Assembly (NCBI RefSeq): GCF_022870905.1 | Contig: NZ_CP091510.1 | Coordinates: 558,001 to 622,000 of the forward strand | Direction of reading: 5' to 3' | Source: Neisseria arctica | GTDB lineage: Bacteria > Pseudomonadota > Gammaproteobacteria > Burkholderiales > Neisseriaceae | DNA length: 64,000 nt | Shown: positions 43,463 to 53,419 of the stretch, in pieces | How positions within the stretch are numbered: position 1 is the stretch's first letter | How the letters are laid out: each line of letters begins with the position of its first letter | Position numbers and translations under genes: made by a program | Notes under the pieces: generated by a model | The model's database searches: none | What the model saw: the letters and a program-made list of their open reading frames with translations, nothing else | Told to the model about the DNA's origin: nothing

Positions 43463-46219
43463 TTAGGCTAGTTTGCCATGGCACTGCTTATATTTTTTGC
43501 CACTACCGCAAGGGCAGGGATCGTTGCGGTGGATAAGTTGGCCTCGAGCTGCTAATGCTTCCGGGCTGAAATCGTTACCTGTCGGATCGAAAGCTTCGGT
43601 AGCCAAATTGTCGCGCGATTCTCCCAAAACTTCCGCCATAGCAGGTGCACCGGAATGGATTTCTTGTATGTCACTAATTTCCTGCGGTTGTGTTTCCGCA
43701 ATGATGTCTTCGGTACGCTCTATTTGAACAGAGGTTAGCAATGAGGCAACGTTGTGCTTGATGCTGCTCCATAAGTTTTCAAACATTGAAAAAGCTTCGC
43801 GCTTGTATTCTTGTTTGGGGTTTTTCTGTGCGTAACCGCGCAGGTGGATGCCTTGGCGTAAGTAGTCCATAGCGGCTAAATGTTCGCGCCAGTTGCTGTC
43901 GATAACTTGCAACATAACGTTGCGTTCGAAGCCACTCATGGTTTGCTCGCCGACAATTTCTACTTTTTCGGCATATTCACGTTCTACTTGCTCTATCAGG
44001 CGGGCTTTGATATCCGGATTATCTAAGGTTTTTTCTGCTGAGAGCCAACCTTGAATATCGGCGTGAACGCGGAATTCGCCTGCTAATTGGGCTTCAAGTG
44101 CGGGAATATCCCATTGCTCCTCCATGCTGTCAGGCGGCATATGCAAATCGACCAAGTCACCGATTACCTCTTCACGGATACTCTTAGCCAGCTCGGTTAC
44201 ATTGTGATTGGTTAGGATTTCGTTTCGTTGGTGGTAAATCACTTTACGCTGGTCATTCGCAACGTCGTCATATTCCAATACTTGTTTGCGCATATCGAAA
44301 TTGCGGCCTTCAACTTTGCGTTGTGCCCCTTCGATTTGGCGTGTTAACAGGCCGTGTTCAATGGCAACGCCGCGCTCGGGTGCGAGGCGGTTGAGAATGG
44401 CAGCAGCACGGTCAAGTGCAAACAGGCGAAGTAAAGGATCTTCAAACGAAAGGTAGAAGCGGCTTGAACCGGGATCTCCTTGACGGCCGGCACGACCGCG
44501 CAGCTGATTGTCGATACGGCGGCTTTCGTGGCGCTCCGTTCCGATGATGTGCAGGCCGCCGGCAGCCAATACTTTTTGATGCTCTTCTTCCCAACCGGCT
44601 TCCAGCGCGGCGATACGGGAGGCTTTTTCTTCATCGCTCAGGCTGTTGTCGGCCATGATGGCATCGGATTGGTGTTTGACGTTACCGCCCAATACAATGT
44701 CGGTACCGCGTCCGGCCATATTGGTGGCTACGGTAATCATGCCGGATTTGCCCGCTTGTGCCACGATCAGTGCTTCACGTTCGTGCTCTTTGGCATTTAA
44801 GACGTTGTGAGGTAATCCCTCACGATTTAGAAGCTGGGATACGAGTTCGGAGTTTTCAATACTGGTGGTGCCCACCAATACGGGCTGACCGGCTTCATAA
44901 CAGCGTTTGATGTCGGCGACGACGGCTTCGTATTTTTCTTCTGCACTTCTGAAGATTTGGTCGTTGGCATCTTTGCGCTGCATCGGACGGTTGGTCGGGA
45001 TAATAACCGTTTCCAAGCCATAGATGCTTTGGAACTCAAATGCTTCGGTATCGGCTGTGCCGGTCATGCCGGCAAGTTTGTCGTAGAGACGGAAATAATT
45101 TTGGAAGGTAATTGAGGCCAGTGTTTGGTTTTCACGTTTGATTTCTACGCCTTCTTTTGCTTCTACGGCTTGATGTAAGCCCTCGGACCAGCGGCGTCCT
45201 GCCATCAGACGGCCTGTAAATTCATCGACAATAACGATTTCGCCGTCTTGGATAACGTAATGCTGGTCTTTGTGGAACAGGCTGTGTGCGCGTAATGCGG
45301 CCATCAGATGGTGCATCAGCATAATGTTGGCAGCGGAATATAGGGAATCGCCTTCTTGTAACAGGCCGATTTTTACCAAGATATCTTCGGCATGCTCATG
45401 GCCTGCTTCGCTCAGGATAACCACATGGCTTTTTTCGTCCACCCAGTAATCGCCTTCACCTTCTTCGGTTTCTTGGCGGGTAAGCATGGCGGGTACTTTA
45501 TCCATGACTTGATAAAGTTGTACGTTATCATCGGCTTGGCCGGAGATAATCAGCGGTGTACGCGCTTCGTCGATTAAGATCGAATCGACTTCGTCCACTA
45601 CGGCAAATGACAGTTCGCGCTGGACCTTATCGTATTGGTCGGTAACCATGTTGTCGCGCAGGTAGTCGAAACCGAATTCATTATTGGTGCCGTAGGTTAT
45701 ATCGGCGTTGTAAGCGGTTTGGCGGTGGAAAGGCTCCATATCAGCCACAATCACGCCTACGCTTAAGCCTAAGAAGTTATACAGTGGCTCCATGATGCTG
45801 GCATCGCGGCGGGCGAGATAGTCGTTGACGGTTACGACATGTACGCCTTTTCCGGATAGGGCATTCAAATAGACGGGGAGGGTGGCAACCAGTGTTTTGC
45901 CTTCGCCTGTACGCATTTCTGCAATTTTACCGTCGTGCAATACCATGCCGCCGATCAGCTGTACATCGAAATGACGCATACCGAGCACGCGTCGGGAAGC
46001 TTCGCGGCAAACGGCGAAAGCTTCTTCGAGAATATCGTTAAGTGTTGCGCCATCGGCCAAGCGTTGTTTGAATTCGGCGGTTTTGGCTTGAAGCGCTTCA
46101 TCGCTGAGTGCTTGGATTTCGGCTTCGCGGGCATTGATTCGATTAACTGTTTTACGGTATTGTTTGAGCAGACGGTCATTACGGCTGCCAAAGACTTTTT
46201 TGGCTAATTTTGTAAGCAT
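43463..46219 (-). CDS. secA: preprotein translocase ATPase SecA
   Basis: A 918-residue motor that drives proteins through SecYEG. The DEAD motor has Walker A MRTGEGKT (residues 102-109), the [13 protein letters not shown] stretch and [12 protein letters not shown]. The preprotein cross-linking and helical scaffold domains follow. The C-terminal zinc/SecB-binding tail [14 protein letters not shown] is present, so SecB dependence is likely. The start at ATG 46219 is chosen over the upstream frame extension because AGGAAA lies at the right spacing and the family begins MLT-(L/I)AKK-FGSRNDR. It diverges from dciA. Confidence 0.98.
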   Translation of the reverse strand: MLTKLAKKVFGSRNDRLLKQYRKTVNRINAREAEIQALSDEALQAKTAEFKQRLADGATLNDILEEAFAVCREASRRVLGMRHFDVQLIGGMVLHDGKIAEMRTGEGKTLVATLPVYLNALSGKGVHVVTVNDYLARRDASIMEPLYNFLGLSVGVIVADMEPFHRQTAYNADITYGTNNEFGFDYLRDNMVTDQYDKVQRELSFAVVDEVDSILIDEARTPLIISGQADDNVQLYQVMDKVPAMLTRQETEEGEGDYWVDEKSHVVILSEAGHEHAEDILVKIGLLQEGDSLYSAANIMLMHHLMAALRAHSLFHKDQHYVIQDGEIVIVDEFTGRLMAGRRWSEGLHQAVEAKEGVEIKRENQTLASITFQNYFRLYDKLAGMTGTADTEAFEFQSIYGLETVIIPTNRPMQRKDANDQIFRSAEEKYEAVVADIKRCYEAGQPVLVGTTSIENSELVSQLLNREGLPHNVLNAKEHEREALIVAQAGKSGMITVATNMAGRGTDIVLGGNVKHQSDAIMADNSLSDEEKASRIAALEAGWEEEHQKVLAAGGLHIIGTERHESRRIDNQLRGRAGRQGDPGSSRFYLSFEDPLLRLFALDRAAAILNRLAPERGVAIEHGLLTRQIEGAQRKVEGRNFDMRKQVLEYDDVANDQRKVIYHQRNEILTNHNVTELAKSIREEVIGDLVDLHMPPDSMEEQWDIPALEAQLAGEFRVHADIQGWLSAEKTLDNPDIKARLIEQVEREYAEKVEIVGEQTMSGFERNVMLQVIDSNWREHLAAMDYLRQGIHLRGYAQKNPKQEYKREAFSMFENLWSSIKHNVASLLTSVQIERTEDIIAETQPQEISDIQEIHSGAPAMAEVLGESRDNLATEAFDPTGNDFSPEALAARGQLIHRNDPCPCGSGKKYKQCHGKLA

Positions 46220-46398
46220 ATATGGATTTCCTGCGCCAGAGTTAAAGTTGGCAATCAACTGCCGATTTTAACACAAACGCTGCGTTTTAAGGGACAATGC
46301 CGACAGATATGGCGGCCGATCAGCCGGATTTCAATTCTGGGAATATAACTTTTCCCTGATCTTCGCCCGTCGAAGGGTATCGGATACGGATCAGTATT

Positions 46399-46845
46399 AT
46401 GGATTTAGACCAAATCGGTAGGCGTAATGCCGGAGCGGTAGAACACACCCGGTTAAAGAGCTTGATTGCGCAGGCACGTTATTGGCATAGACTGCATAGC
46501 CGGGTAAGTGAGATTCTTCCGGCCAATTTACGTCCTTATGTTCAGACGGCATGTATTGAAGAAGGTTGTTTGGTATTGTTGGCAACCAATAATATGGCGG
46601 CGTCACGTTTGAAAATGTTGATGCCGGGGCTATTGCCACAGTTGCGGCAGTTGGATAGCCGTATAGAGAGGGTGCGGGCACGTTTGATACCGCAGCCGCC
46701 CCAGGCGTTAAGAGAAAACCGCTTGCAGATGAGCAAAGCGGCTTTGGATGGTTTCAGCCGCACAGCCAGACAGTTACAGCATCATCCGGAGCTGGCTGAG
46801 GCTTTGCAAAAGTTGGTGCGGCGTCGGAAAAATACGGCTGGGTAA
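46399..46845 (+). CDS. dciA: DciA-family helicase-loading protein (DUF721)
   Basis: A 148-residue protein of the DciA/DUF721 family, the ancestral loader or partner of the replicative helicase DnaB in bacteria without DnaC. It has the conserved N-terminal KH-like domain (LIAQARYWHRLHSRVSEILPANLRPYVQTAC, then GCLVLLATNNMAASRLKMLMPGLL). The C-terminal part is basic and probably flexible. Its position, divergent from secA, is the usual neighbourhood in beta- and gammaproteobacteria. The two share a 180-base promoter region. Confidence 0.87.
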   Translation: MDLDQIGRRNAGAVEHTRLKSLIAQARYWHRLHSRVSEILPANLRPYVQTACIEEGCLVLLATNNMAASRLKMLMPGLLPQLRQLDSRIERVRARLIPQPPQALRENRLQMSKAALDGFSRTARQLQHHPELAEALQKLVRRRKNTAG

Positions 46846-47158
46846 TTTCTAGAATATTGAATATATTTTGAAAATTTATCTTATTGATGGAGTGTTAATG
46901 CTACTTGAGTAAGGTTGTGCGGATTCCTACTTATTGTGTTATGCATGTGTAAATTTATGTCGTTTTATTTTGATATAAGACAAAACTGATACACAATACA
47001 TAGACCATATGACATATCGGTTTGGCCGAAACTGCTATGGTTGGAAACCAATCGACGGATAAGGTATGGCTTGCTGCTAAAAACCGAGCTTTTGTATTGC
47101 GTTTCTCAGCTAACCCGTCCCTGTTTTAGGGAAATCTAGAAATACCAAGGAGTATATT
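46846..47158. other. azurin 1 upstream region
   Basis: The region between dciA and the first azurin gene. It carries the FNR-like element at 46970-46983 and a long putative leader. AAGGAG at about 47147-47152 is the ribosome-binding site. No coding frame is supported. Confidence 0.4.
46970..46983 (+). promoter_or_regulatory. FNR/CRP-like site upstream of azurin 1
   Basis: TTGATATAAGACAA fits the left half of TTGAT-N4-ATCAA well and the right half poorly. The copy upstream of azurin 2 matches it at 12 of 14 positions. The conservation between paralogues is the main argument; binding is unproven. Confidence 0.35.
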
Positions 47159-47749
47159 ATGAAAGTTTATCTGGCTATGATTTCCGCTGCTGCATTAGGC
47201 TTGGCAGCCTGTTCGCAAGAAGCTCCGAAATCTGCCGAAACAGCAGCACCTGCTACCGAGGCTTCAGCAGCAGCTTCTGCTCCGGTAGCAGAAACCGCAC
47301 CTGCATCAGCCCCGGCTGCTGCATCATCAGCGGTTCCGGCAACTGCGGCAGCCTCTGATGCGGCGTGCAGTACGGTTGTCGAAGCAACTGATGCGATGAA
47401 ATACAATGTATCTGAAATTAATATCAGCAAAGCTTGCCCGAAATTCTCTATTACTTTGAAACATGTAGGTACGATTCCGAAAGCGGCAATGGGACACAAT
47501 CTTGTGATTGCGAAAACGGAAGATGTTGACGGCGTGGTTCAAGAAGGTGCGGGTGCGGGTGCCGACAATAACTTTATTAAGGCGGATGATACCCGTGTAA
47601 TCGCCCACAGTAATTTGGTGGGTGGCGGTGAGGAAACTACCATCACGGTTGATACCGGCAAATTCTCGGCGGGCAACCAATATGAGTTTTTCTGTACGTT
47701 CCCCGGCCATGTGTCGATGATGCGCGGCAAGGTGAATTTGACTGATTAA
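47159..47749 (+). CDS. laz: lipid-modified azurin (Laz), copy 1
   Basis: A 196-residue cupredoxin lipoprotein. Signal peptide and lipobox LAAC (Cys18) are followed by an Ala/Pro/Glu-rich H.8-like linker (residues about 20-66) and an azurin domain. Copper ligands by family position are His113 (MGHN), Cys179 (FFCTFPGH), His184 and Met188; Cys70-Cys93 is the expected disulfide. Laz is an outer-membrane-attached electron carrier, thought to supply electrons to cytochrome peroxidase or denitrification enzymes. A second copy follows on the same strand after a DUS terminator, so each copy is probably transcribed on its own. Confidence 0.93.
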   Translation: MKVYLAMISAAALGLAACSQEAPKSAETAAPATEASAAASAPVAETAPASAPAAASSAVPATAAASDAACSTVVEATDAMKYNVSEINISKACPKFSITLKHVGTIPKAAMGHNLVIAKTEDVDGVVQEGAGAGADNNFIKADDTRVIAHSNLVGGGEETTITVDTGKFSAGNQYEFFCTFPGHVSMMRGKVNLTD

Positions 47750-47769
47750 TATGCTTTAAATCAATTGAG

Positions 47770-47802
47770 AGGCCGTCTGAAATTTTCAGACGGCCTTTTT
47801 TA
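47770..47802 (+). terminator. DUS inverted-repeat terminator after azurin 1
   Basis: AGGCCGTCTGAA and TTCAGACGGCCT with a very short loop, followed by T5. It separates the two azurin genes. Confidence 0.87.
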
Positions 47803-48121
47803 TGGTTTGGGTAGTAGGAGATTTTACAGTTTATTTTTAAAACTTATATTCTAAAGAGCTGGTTTTTTTATATCTTGCCCGTGGTGGGGTTTTATAGTCG
47901 GCGGTAGAATTTTATCGGCTGTACGGATGGGTATGCAAATTCGGGCGGTGCTACGAAGAATATGGATATTCGCTGCTTTATATTGTGCGGTTGTGTTGTT
48001 TGATTTAACACAAAGCCGCCAAAGCATATCCGTATCATACTGAACACCGTTGCGAATGCTTGCTATCAGGGTTATTTTTATTTATTGGGAAAGTATTCCG
48101 TGTTCTCAAAGGAGTAAGATT
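47803..48121. other. azurin 2 upstream region
   Basis: A promoter-bearing gap between the tandem azurin genes. It holds the FNR-like element at 48000-48013, a TATCAT -10 candidate at 48033-48038, and AAGGAG before the ATG at 48122. Confidence 0.4.
48000..48013 (+). promoter_or_regulatory. FNR/CRP-like site upstream of azurin 2
   Basis: TTGATTTAACACAA, centred about 41 bases before the likely transcription start if TATCAT (48033-48038) is the -10 box. That is the class II activator position. It matches the site before azurin 1 at 12 of 14 positions. Confidence 0.4.
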
Positions 48122-48673
48122 ATGAAAACTTATTTGGCTATGATTTCCGCTGCCGTACTGGGTTTGGCAGCCTGTTCCCAAGAGTCTCCCAAATCTGCTG
48201 AAACCACAGCGCCCGCTGCCGAATCTCCGGCATCGGCCGCAACGGCAGCCTCTGCTGAAACCGCATCTGTCGCGGCGGCAGATGCGGCTTGTAGTACGGT
48301 TGTGGAATCTGATGACGCTATGAAGTTTAATGTGTCGGAAATCAATATCAGTAAAGCTTGCCCGCAATTCTCGATTACGCTGAAGCATGTGGGCAAAATG
48401 CCCAAAGCGGCAATGGGGCATAATATTGTGATTAGTAAGGCCGAAGATGTGGATGCTGTGGTGAAAGAATCTGCCGCAGCAGGTGCCGATAACGAATTTG
48501 TAAAAACCGATGATGCTCGTGTGATTGCACACAGTAGCTTAATCGGTGGCGGTGAGGAAACTACATTTACGGTTGACACCGGTAAATTCGCAGCCGGCAA
48601 CCAGTATGAATTTTTCTGCTCATTCCCCGGCCACGTAGCCATGATGCGCGGTAAGGTGAATCTGACGGAATAA
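48122..48673 (+). CDS. lipid-modified azurin (Laz), copy 2
   Basis: A 183-residue paralogue of the preceding gene. The lipobox is again LAAC (Cys18), the Ala/Ser/Glu-rich linker is shorter (about 20-53), and the azurin domain keeps all copper ligands (His100, Cys166, His171, Met175) and the disulfide pair Cys57-Cys80. The azurin domains are largely identical, while the linkers differ in length and proline content. The ATG at 48122 is chosen over an upstream in-frame ATG at 48050 because AAGGAG precedes it and the signal peptide starts there. It probably arose by tandem duplication. Confidence 0.93.
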   Translation: MKTYLAMISAAVLGLAACSQESPKSAETTAPAAESPASAATAASAETASVAAADAACSTVVESDDAMKFNVSEINISKACPQFSITLKHVGKMPKAAMGHNIVISKAEDVDAVVKESAAAGADNEFVKTDDARVIAHSSLIGGGEETTFTVDTGKFAAGNQYEFFCSFPGHVAMMRGKVNLTE

Positions 48674-48710
48674 TAGGCAGTATACATAAAAACACTTACG
48701 GGACTTCAAA

Positions 48711-48742
48711 AAAATGCCTGCAGGATAATGCGGGCATTTTTT
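48711..48742 (+). terminator. terminator after azurin 2
   Basis: AAAATGCCTGCA and TGCGGGCATTTT, with one mismatch and a six-base loop, run into T residues. It is not DUS-based. Confidence 0.75.
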
Positions 48743-48808
48743 GTTGCATAGCTTGCCAAACGGGAAAATATGGAAAAGATATGGATATATACACCTTATT
48801 ATTTGATG

Positions 48809-48846
48809 ATGCCGTCTGAAAAATGCGTATTCAGACGGCTTTTTAA
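48809..48846 (-). terminator. DUS inverted-repeat hairpin after rmuC
   Basis: ATGCCGTCTGAA and TTCAGACGGCT followed by T5 lie between the convergent azurin 2 and rmuC genes and may serve both. Confidence 0.75.
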
Positions 48847-48911
48847 AGATTGTTAGGTAATAGTGGGGGCGATGTATTTGGTTGCAGGTGTTGGCCGTCG
48901 AAGTAGATAAA

Positions 48912-50705
48912 TTAATTTTCCACTAACGAGCCGCCTGCCGTGTCGGCTTTATGCTCTGAATATTCAGGTAATGCTTCCTGGCTGTTTTGGGCTTGTTCGA
49001 TTAGGGATTTTTCTAATTGCTTGCTGGCTTTCGCTCCCAATTTGTAAAGTTTTTGGGCGCGATTTACCAGATTGCCCCGGCCTTCGGAAAGTTGTTTATA
49101 GGCAGCCTGATATTGGCTTTGTGCCTGCTCCAGGTTTTTACCTATATTTTCTAGTGTGCCGACAAAACCGACGAATTTGTCATATAACTTGCCGCCCTCT
49201 TCGGCAATCGCAAGTGCGTTTTGGTTTTGCTGCTCATTACGCCAAATATTGGCTACGGTCCGCAAAGTAGCCAGCAGGGTACTGGGGCCGACCAGCATGA
49301 TGCGTTTGTCGAAGCATTCTTGGAATAGGGTATTGTCGTGTTGAAGAGCCAGCAGATAAGCGGGCTCGACTGGAATGAACATAAAAATGAAGTCGAGGGT
49401 ATTGATGCCTTCGATGTTGCTGTATTGTTTGAGGGAAAGCCCTTTGATGTGCGCGCGGATGCTGGCGACGTGTGCCGCCAAGTGCTGTTTGGCTTCGCTA
49501 CTGTCGGCAGCTTGGGTATGGCGCACATAAGATGTCAGGGATACTTTGCTGTCGATAATGATTTGTTTGTTGTCGGGCAGGTTGACGAGAATATCGGGTT
49601 GCAGCCGGCGTGTACTACCGTCTTCTTCCGTACGCGTGCCTGCAGCCTGGACAATATATTCACGGCCTTTGAGTAGGCCCGAATTTTCTAATACCGTTTC
49701 GAGTATCATTTCGCCCCAGTTGCCTTGGGTTTTGTTTTGAGTGCCGGTGAGGGCTTGGGTAAGTGCTTGGGCGTCATTATGCAGTTGCGTGTTGAGGTTT
49801 TGCAGGCGTTTGAGTTCGTTTTCGAGAGTTAACCGTTCTTTGGCTTCTTTTTCGTAAGTATTTTGTACCAATTGGCTGAATTGCCCCATCCGTTCATTGA
49901 GCGGATTGAGCAACCGATTGAGGCTTTCGGTATTTTGTTCGTTGAATTTTTTGGTTTTTTCTTCGAGTATGCTGTTGGCGAGATTTTGGAATTGGTCGCT
50001 TAAGCTGGTACGCGCCTCGGTAAGTAAGGCGAGCTTTTCTTCGTGAGCAATTCGGTCTTGCTCAATGCGGGTGGCAAGGCCTTCATTGCGGACTTGTTCT
50101 TCGGCCAACTGCCGGCGTAATTCTGTCGCTTCGGCTTGTAGAACGCCGAATTCTGTATCCCGCTGTTGTCGCGCTTGGTTGACCAGTGCGGTTTTTTCTT
50201 CGTACGCCAGCCGCTCTTGTTGGATTTGGGTGTGCAGCCGCTCGTTACTAACTTGCAGGGCAGAATAGGTTTGCTGTAATTCTTGGTAGTCTTCTTTCAG
50301 ACGGCCGTATTCATTGTTGTGGGCTTGCAGATTTTCAACTTGTTGGGTAGCGGCGGCAAGACGGCTATGTATATCTTGTATTTGTGATTGTAGCTCGTGA
50401 ACAAGTTTACGGCTTTCTTGGAGTTCGGTTTGCAGGCCGGGCATTTGGGCAGCTGTGGTTTCGGCTGCCGTAAGAGCGGTTTGGCTGTGCCGGTATTGTT
50501 GTTGCAGCTCTGCCAGTTCGGCTTCTGCCGAGGTGCGTGTTTTCTCGGAGAATTGGTATTGTTGGTTCAGTTCGGTAAGGCGGTTGTTGAGTTGTGCGGT
50601 TTCGGTTTGATGTTTGTTACGCAGTACCAGCCAAACAAGTAATGCACTCAGTGCGGCTGCGGCAAGGGCTGTGAAGACTAGGATAATAGGGGCTGAATCG
50701 GTCAT
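48912..50705 (-). CDS. rmuC: DNA recombination protein RmuC
   Basis: A 597-residue protein. It has an N-terminal membrane anchor (IILVFTALAAAALSALLVWLVL, residues 6-27), a long Gln/Glu-rich coiled coil to about 260, and the RmuC nuclease-like domain at about 290-560. That domain contains NWGEMILETVLENSGL, QPDILVNLPDNKQIIIDSKVSL and DFIFMFIPVEPAYLLAL. The D-S-K of IIDSKVS belongs to the PD-(D/E)xK-like core. RmuC limits recombination at inverted repeats in E. coli. The many DUS inverted repeats in this genome make that role noteworthy, but no direct link is shown. Confidence 0.94.
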   Translation of the reverse strand: MTDSAPIILVFTALAAAALSALLVWLVLRNKHQTETAQLNNRLTELNQQYQFSEKTRTSAEAELAELQQQYRHSQTALTAAETTAAQMPGLQTELQESRKLVHELQSQIQDIHSRLAAATQQVENLQAHNNEYGRLKEDYQELQQTYSALQVSNERLHTQIQQERLAYEEKTALVNQARQQRDTEFGVLQAEATELRRQLAEEQVRNEGLATRIEQDRIAHEEKLALLTEARTSLSDQFQNLANSILEEKTKKFNEQNTESLNRLLNPLNERMGQFSQLVQNTYEKEAKERLTLENELKRLQNLNTQLHNDAQALTQALTGTQNKTQGNWGEMILETVLENSGLLKGREYIVQAAGTRTEEDGSTRRLQPDILVNLPDNKQIIIDSKVSLTSYVRHTQAADSSEAKQHLAAHVASIRAHIKGLSLKQYSNIEGINTLDFIFMFIPVEPAYLLALQHDNTLFQECFDKRIMLVGPSTLLATLRTVANIWRNEQQNQNALAIAEEGGKLYDKFVGFVGTLENIGKNLEQAQSQYQAAYKQLSEGRGNLVNRAQKLYKLGAKASKQLEKSLIEQAQNSQEALPEYSEHKADTAGGSLVEN

Positions 50706-50819
50706 GTTTGTGAGATAAGATTGGGTTGGTAAAGGTTTTTTATTATAGCTTATCGCGGATAAACGTTTAGGGCTTTATCAGCAATGAAACATGGCAAGTT
50801 TGATTGGATAAATTAAAAA

Positions 50820-50850
50820 ATGCCGTCTGAAAATTCAGACGGCATTTGTT
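50820..50850 (-). terminator. DUS inverted-repeat terminator after lpd-like gene
   Basis: ATGCCGTCTGAA and TTCAGACGGCAT are separated by two bases, placed after the stop of the minus-strand lpd-like gene. Confidence 0.75.
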
Positions 50851-50883
50851 TTGTATAGGGTTTAAAGGGTAACCCTATGCCAA

Positions 50884-52293
50884 TCAGGCGGTTTTTAATT
50901 TGCTGTTTACATCGCGTAGTGCGGTGCGCAGGCCTTCTTCAATCACGGGGTGGTAGAAAGGCATATCGAGCATTTGTGTGATGGTCATTTTTTGCTGGTG
51001 TGCCCAAGCCAGCAGATGCGCAAGGTGTTCGGCTGCGGGTCCGACAATTTCGGCGCCGAGGAATAGTCCGCTGCCTTGTTCGGCGTAAACGCGCATGTGG
51101 CCTTTATTAACCAGCATGACGCGGCTGCGGCCTTGATTGCGGAAGGATACTTCGCCGATGGCAACGTCATCCGGATTGGGATATTGGGCTTGGACTTGGG
51201 CGAATTTCAGACCGATGCTGGCAATTTGCGGGCTGGTAAAGACTACGCCGATAGGGCTGCGCCGTAAACCATTGCGGATTTCGGGGTAAGTACCCGCGTT
51301 TTCACCGGCAATTTTGCCTTGGTCGCTGGCTTCGTGCAGCAGCGGCAGTTGGTTGGATGCGTCTCCGGCGATAAAAATGTGGGGAATGCTGGTTTGCATG
51401 GTGAGACGGTCGGCTTTGGGAACGCCGCGTTCGTCTAACTCAATATTGAGGTTTTCCAAGCCGATTTGGTCGGTGTTGGGGCGGCGGCCTACTGCAGCCA
51501 GCAGGTACTCGGCAGTGAATACTCCGCTTTCGCTTCCTTCGCTCCATTGAACTTCTACTTTGCCTTTGCTATTGAGTTTTACGTCGGTTTTAGCATCCAG
51601 ATTCATGGTGAGTTCTTCGCCGAATACGGCTTTGGCTTCTGCGAGTACGACAGGATCGGAAATGCCGCCGAGCATACCGCCCAAGCCGAAGATGTGTACA
51701 CGCACTCCTAAGCGGTGCAGTGCTTGTCCGAGCTCCAAACCGATAACGCCGGGGCCGAATACGGCGACGCTTTCGGGCAGCGTATTCCAAGAGAAAACGT
51801 CATCGTTAATAATCAGCTTGTCGCCCAAGCCTTGCCATTGTGGGAGGATAATCGGGCGCGAACCGGTAGCAATAACGATGCGGTCGGCAGTGATTTGGGT
51901 ATGGTCGTCGATTTGAATGGTGTGTTCATTGATGAATTTTGCTGCACCGATGATGCGTTTATCGGCCGGCCATTCTTCTACGTCGCTCACTACAAAACCG
52001 ACAAAGCGGTCGCGTTCGGATTTAACGCGGTCCATAACTTCTTCACCATTGACTTCAATACTGGTTTTATCCAGGTGTACGCCGAACGGGTCGGTATGCA
52101 AGGCATGATGGCGGGCTTCGGCTGCGGCAATCAGTAATTTGGAAGGCATACAGCCTACGCGTGCGCAAGTGGTGCCGAATGCATGGCTTTCAATTAAATA
52201 AACATTGTCGGTGTGCAGGCGCGCGTTGCGGAATGCGCCCATGCCGGCGGTGCCGCCGCCGATAACTACTACGTCTGCTTGGATTTTTTTCAT
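50884..52293 (-). CDS. dihydrolipoyl dehydrogenase-like FAD/NAD oxidoreductase
   Basis: A 469-residue class I pyridine nucleotide-disulfide oxidoreductase. The FAD-binding GGGTAG lies at residues 12-17, the redox disulfide CARVGC at 43-48, an NAD-binding GPGVIGLELGQ near 180, and FAD-binding IFIAGDASNQLPLLHEASDQG in the second half. The C-terminal catalytic His is in FYHPVIEEGLR. True E3 enzymes usually have C-L-N-V-G-C, so C-A-R-V-G-C and its position away from pdh or ogdh genes suggest the solo neisserial paralogue found beside the peroxiredoxin-glutaredoxin gene. The start at 52293 follows AAGGAA. It may take part in thiol/peroxide redox. Confidence 0.88.
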   Translation of the reverse strand: MKKIQADVVVIGGGTAGMGAFRNARLHTDNVYLIESHAFGTTCARVGCMPSKLLIAAAEARHHALHTDPFGVHLDKTSIEVNGEEVMDRVKSERDRFVGFVVSDVEEWPADKRIIGAAKFINEHTIQIDDHTQITADRIVIATGSRPIILPQWQGLGDKLIINDDVFSWNTLPESVAVFGPGVIGLELGQALHRLGVRVHIFGLGGMLGGISDPVVLAEAKAVFGEELTMNLDAKTDVKLNSKGKVEVQWSEGSESGVFTAEYLLAAVGRRPNTDQIGLENLNIELDERGVPKADRLTMQTSIPHIFIAGDASNQLPLLHEASDQGKIAGENAGTYPEIRNGLRRSPIGVVFTSPQIASIGLKFAQVQAQYPNPDDVAIGEVSFRNQGRSRVMLVNKGHMRVYAEQGSGLFLGAEIVGPAAEHLAHLLAWAHQQKMTITQMLDMPFYHPVIEEGLRTALRDVNSKLKTA

Positions 52294-52553
52294 TCTGTTT
52301 CCTTGGGCGGCCGTTTCAGACGGCATCGCTTTGTTGGTATGGGATTATTTCGGCTTTGTATTGTCGTTTTAAACTTAAGAAATCAAAAGATTATTTAAGG
52401 CCTTGCTATCGGCAGGGTAGTTAAAAGCAATTTGTAAAGCCAGATATAAAAAGAGTTACCCGCCTGCCTTAGGATGCCCTGTGACTATGCGGATAACCCT
52501 TGATTAATCAGGTTGTTGGAAACAGCCTGATTTTTCGGTTTGCATTAACGGTA

Positions 52554-53291
52554 TTAAACGTTGGCCAAGTAAGCTGCCAAATCTTCGCTGCCGCCGATAT
52601 ATTTGCCGCCGATGAATACTTGCGGAGCGGTAGCTTTACCGGTAATAGCGCGTACAGATACGATGCTGGCGTCTTTACCCAATACGATTTCTTCGTAAGC
52701 CAAGCCTTTTTCTTCCAAAGCGGCTTTAGCTTTGGCACAGAATTGGCAGCCGGGTTTGGTGAAGATAGCGATGGATTCTTGCGGTTTCCATTCGGGGGCA
52801 ATGTGTTTCAGCATGGTGTCGGCATCTGATACTTCGAAGGGGTCACCTTCTTTTTCAGGTTCGATGAACATTTTTTCGATTACGCCGTCGTTTACCAGCA
52901 TAGAGTAACGCCAAGAGCGTTTACCGAAGCCCAGGTTGTTTTTGTCAACCAACATGCCCATGCCTTCGGTGAATTCGCCGTTGCCGTCGGGGATCATCAC
53001 GATGTTGTCAGACTCTTCGTCGGCAGCCCAAGCATTCATTACGAAAGTGTCGTTTACTGATACGCACAAGATGCTGTCTACACCGTTTTCTTTAAACGCG
53101 TTGGCCAACTCGTTGTAGCGGGGCAGGTGGGTAGAAGAGCAGGTGGGGGTGAATGCGCCCGGCAGAGAGAATACGACTACTTTTTTGCCGCTGAACAATT
53201 CATCGGTAGTAACGTCTTTCCAAGAATCGCCTACGCGGGTGTGGAAGGTGCAGCTCGGTACTTTTTGACCGGTACGATCTACTAAAGCCAT
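52554..53291 (-). CDS. hybrid peroxiredoxin-glutaredoxin (Prx5/Grx)
   Basis: A 245-residue fusion: Prx5-type peroxiredoxin at residues about 3-160 with the peroxidatic Cys51 in [14 protein letters not shown], followed by a glutaredoxin at about 173-245 with [11 protein letters not shown] (Cys182, Cys185). It reduces hydrogen peroxide and organic peroxides with glutathione as electron donor, the two domains acting in series. It is the first gene of a minus-strand pair with the lpd-like gene, 260 bases upstream, an arrangement known from Neisseria. It is cytoplasmic, with no signal peptide. Confidence 0.95.
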   Translation of the reverse strand: MALVDRTGQKVPSCTFHTRVGDSWKDVTTDELFSGKKVVVFSLPGAFTPTCSSTHLPRYNELANAFKENGVDSILCVSVNDTFVMNAWAADEESDNIVMIPDGNGEFTEGMGMLVDKNNLGFGKRSWRYSMLVNDGVIEKMFIEPEKEGDPFEVSDADTMLKHIAPEWKPQESIAIFTKPGCQFCAKAKAALEEKGLAYEEIVLGKDASIVSVRAITGKATAPQVFIGGKYIGGSEDLAAYLANV

Positions 53292-53419
53292 GTGATTACT
53301 CCTAATCGTTAAAAAGGTTGGAACAACTATATTAATTTCACGCTTTGCATTATAGCGTCTATCGGTGTGGGTGTTAATTTACACTTCAAATGATTGTTAT
53401 TATGAAAAGCTATATATAT

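Noticed and set aside
46970-48013. Full-consensus FNR boxes before the azurin genes
   Set aside because: Only the left half-sites match the consensus, so they are reported as low-confidence elements and not as firm FNR sites.
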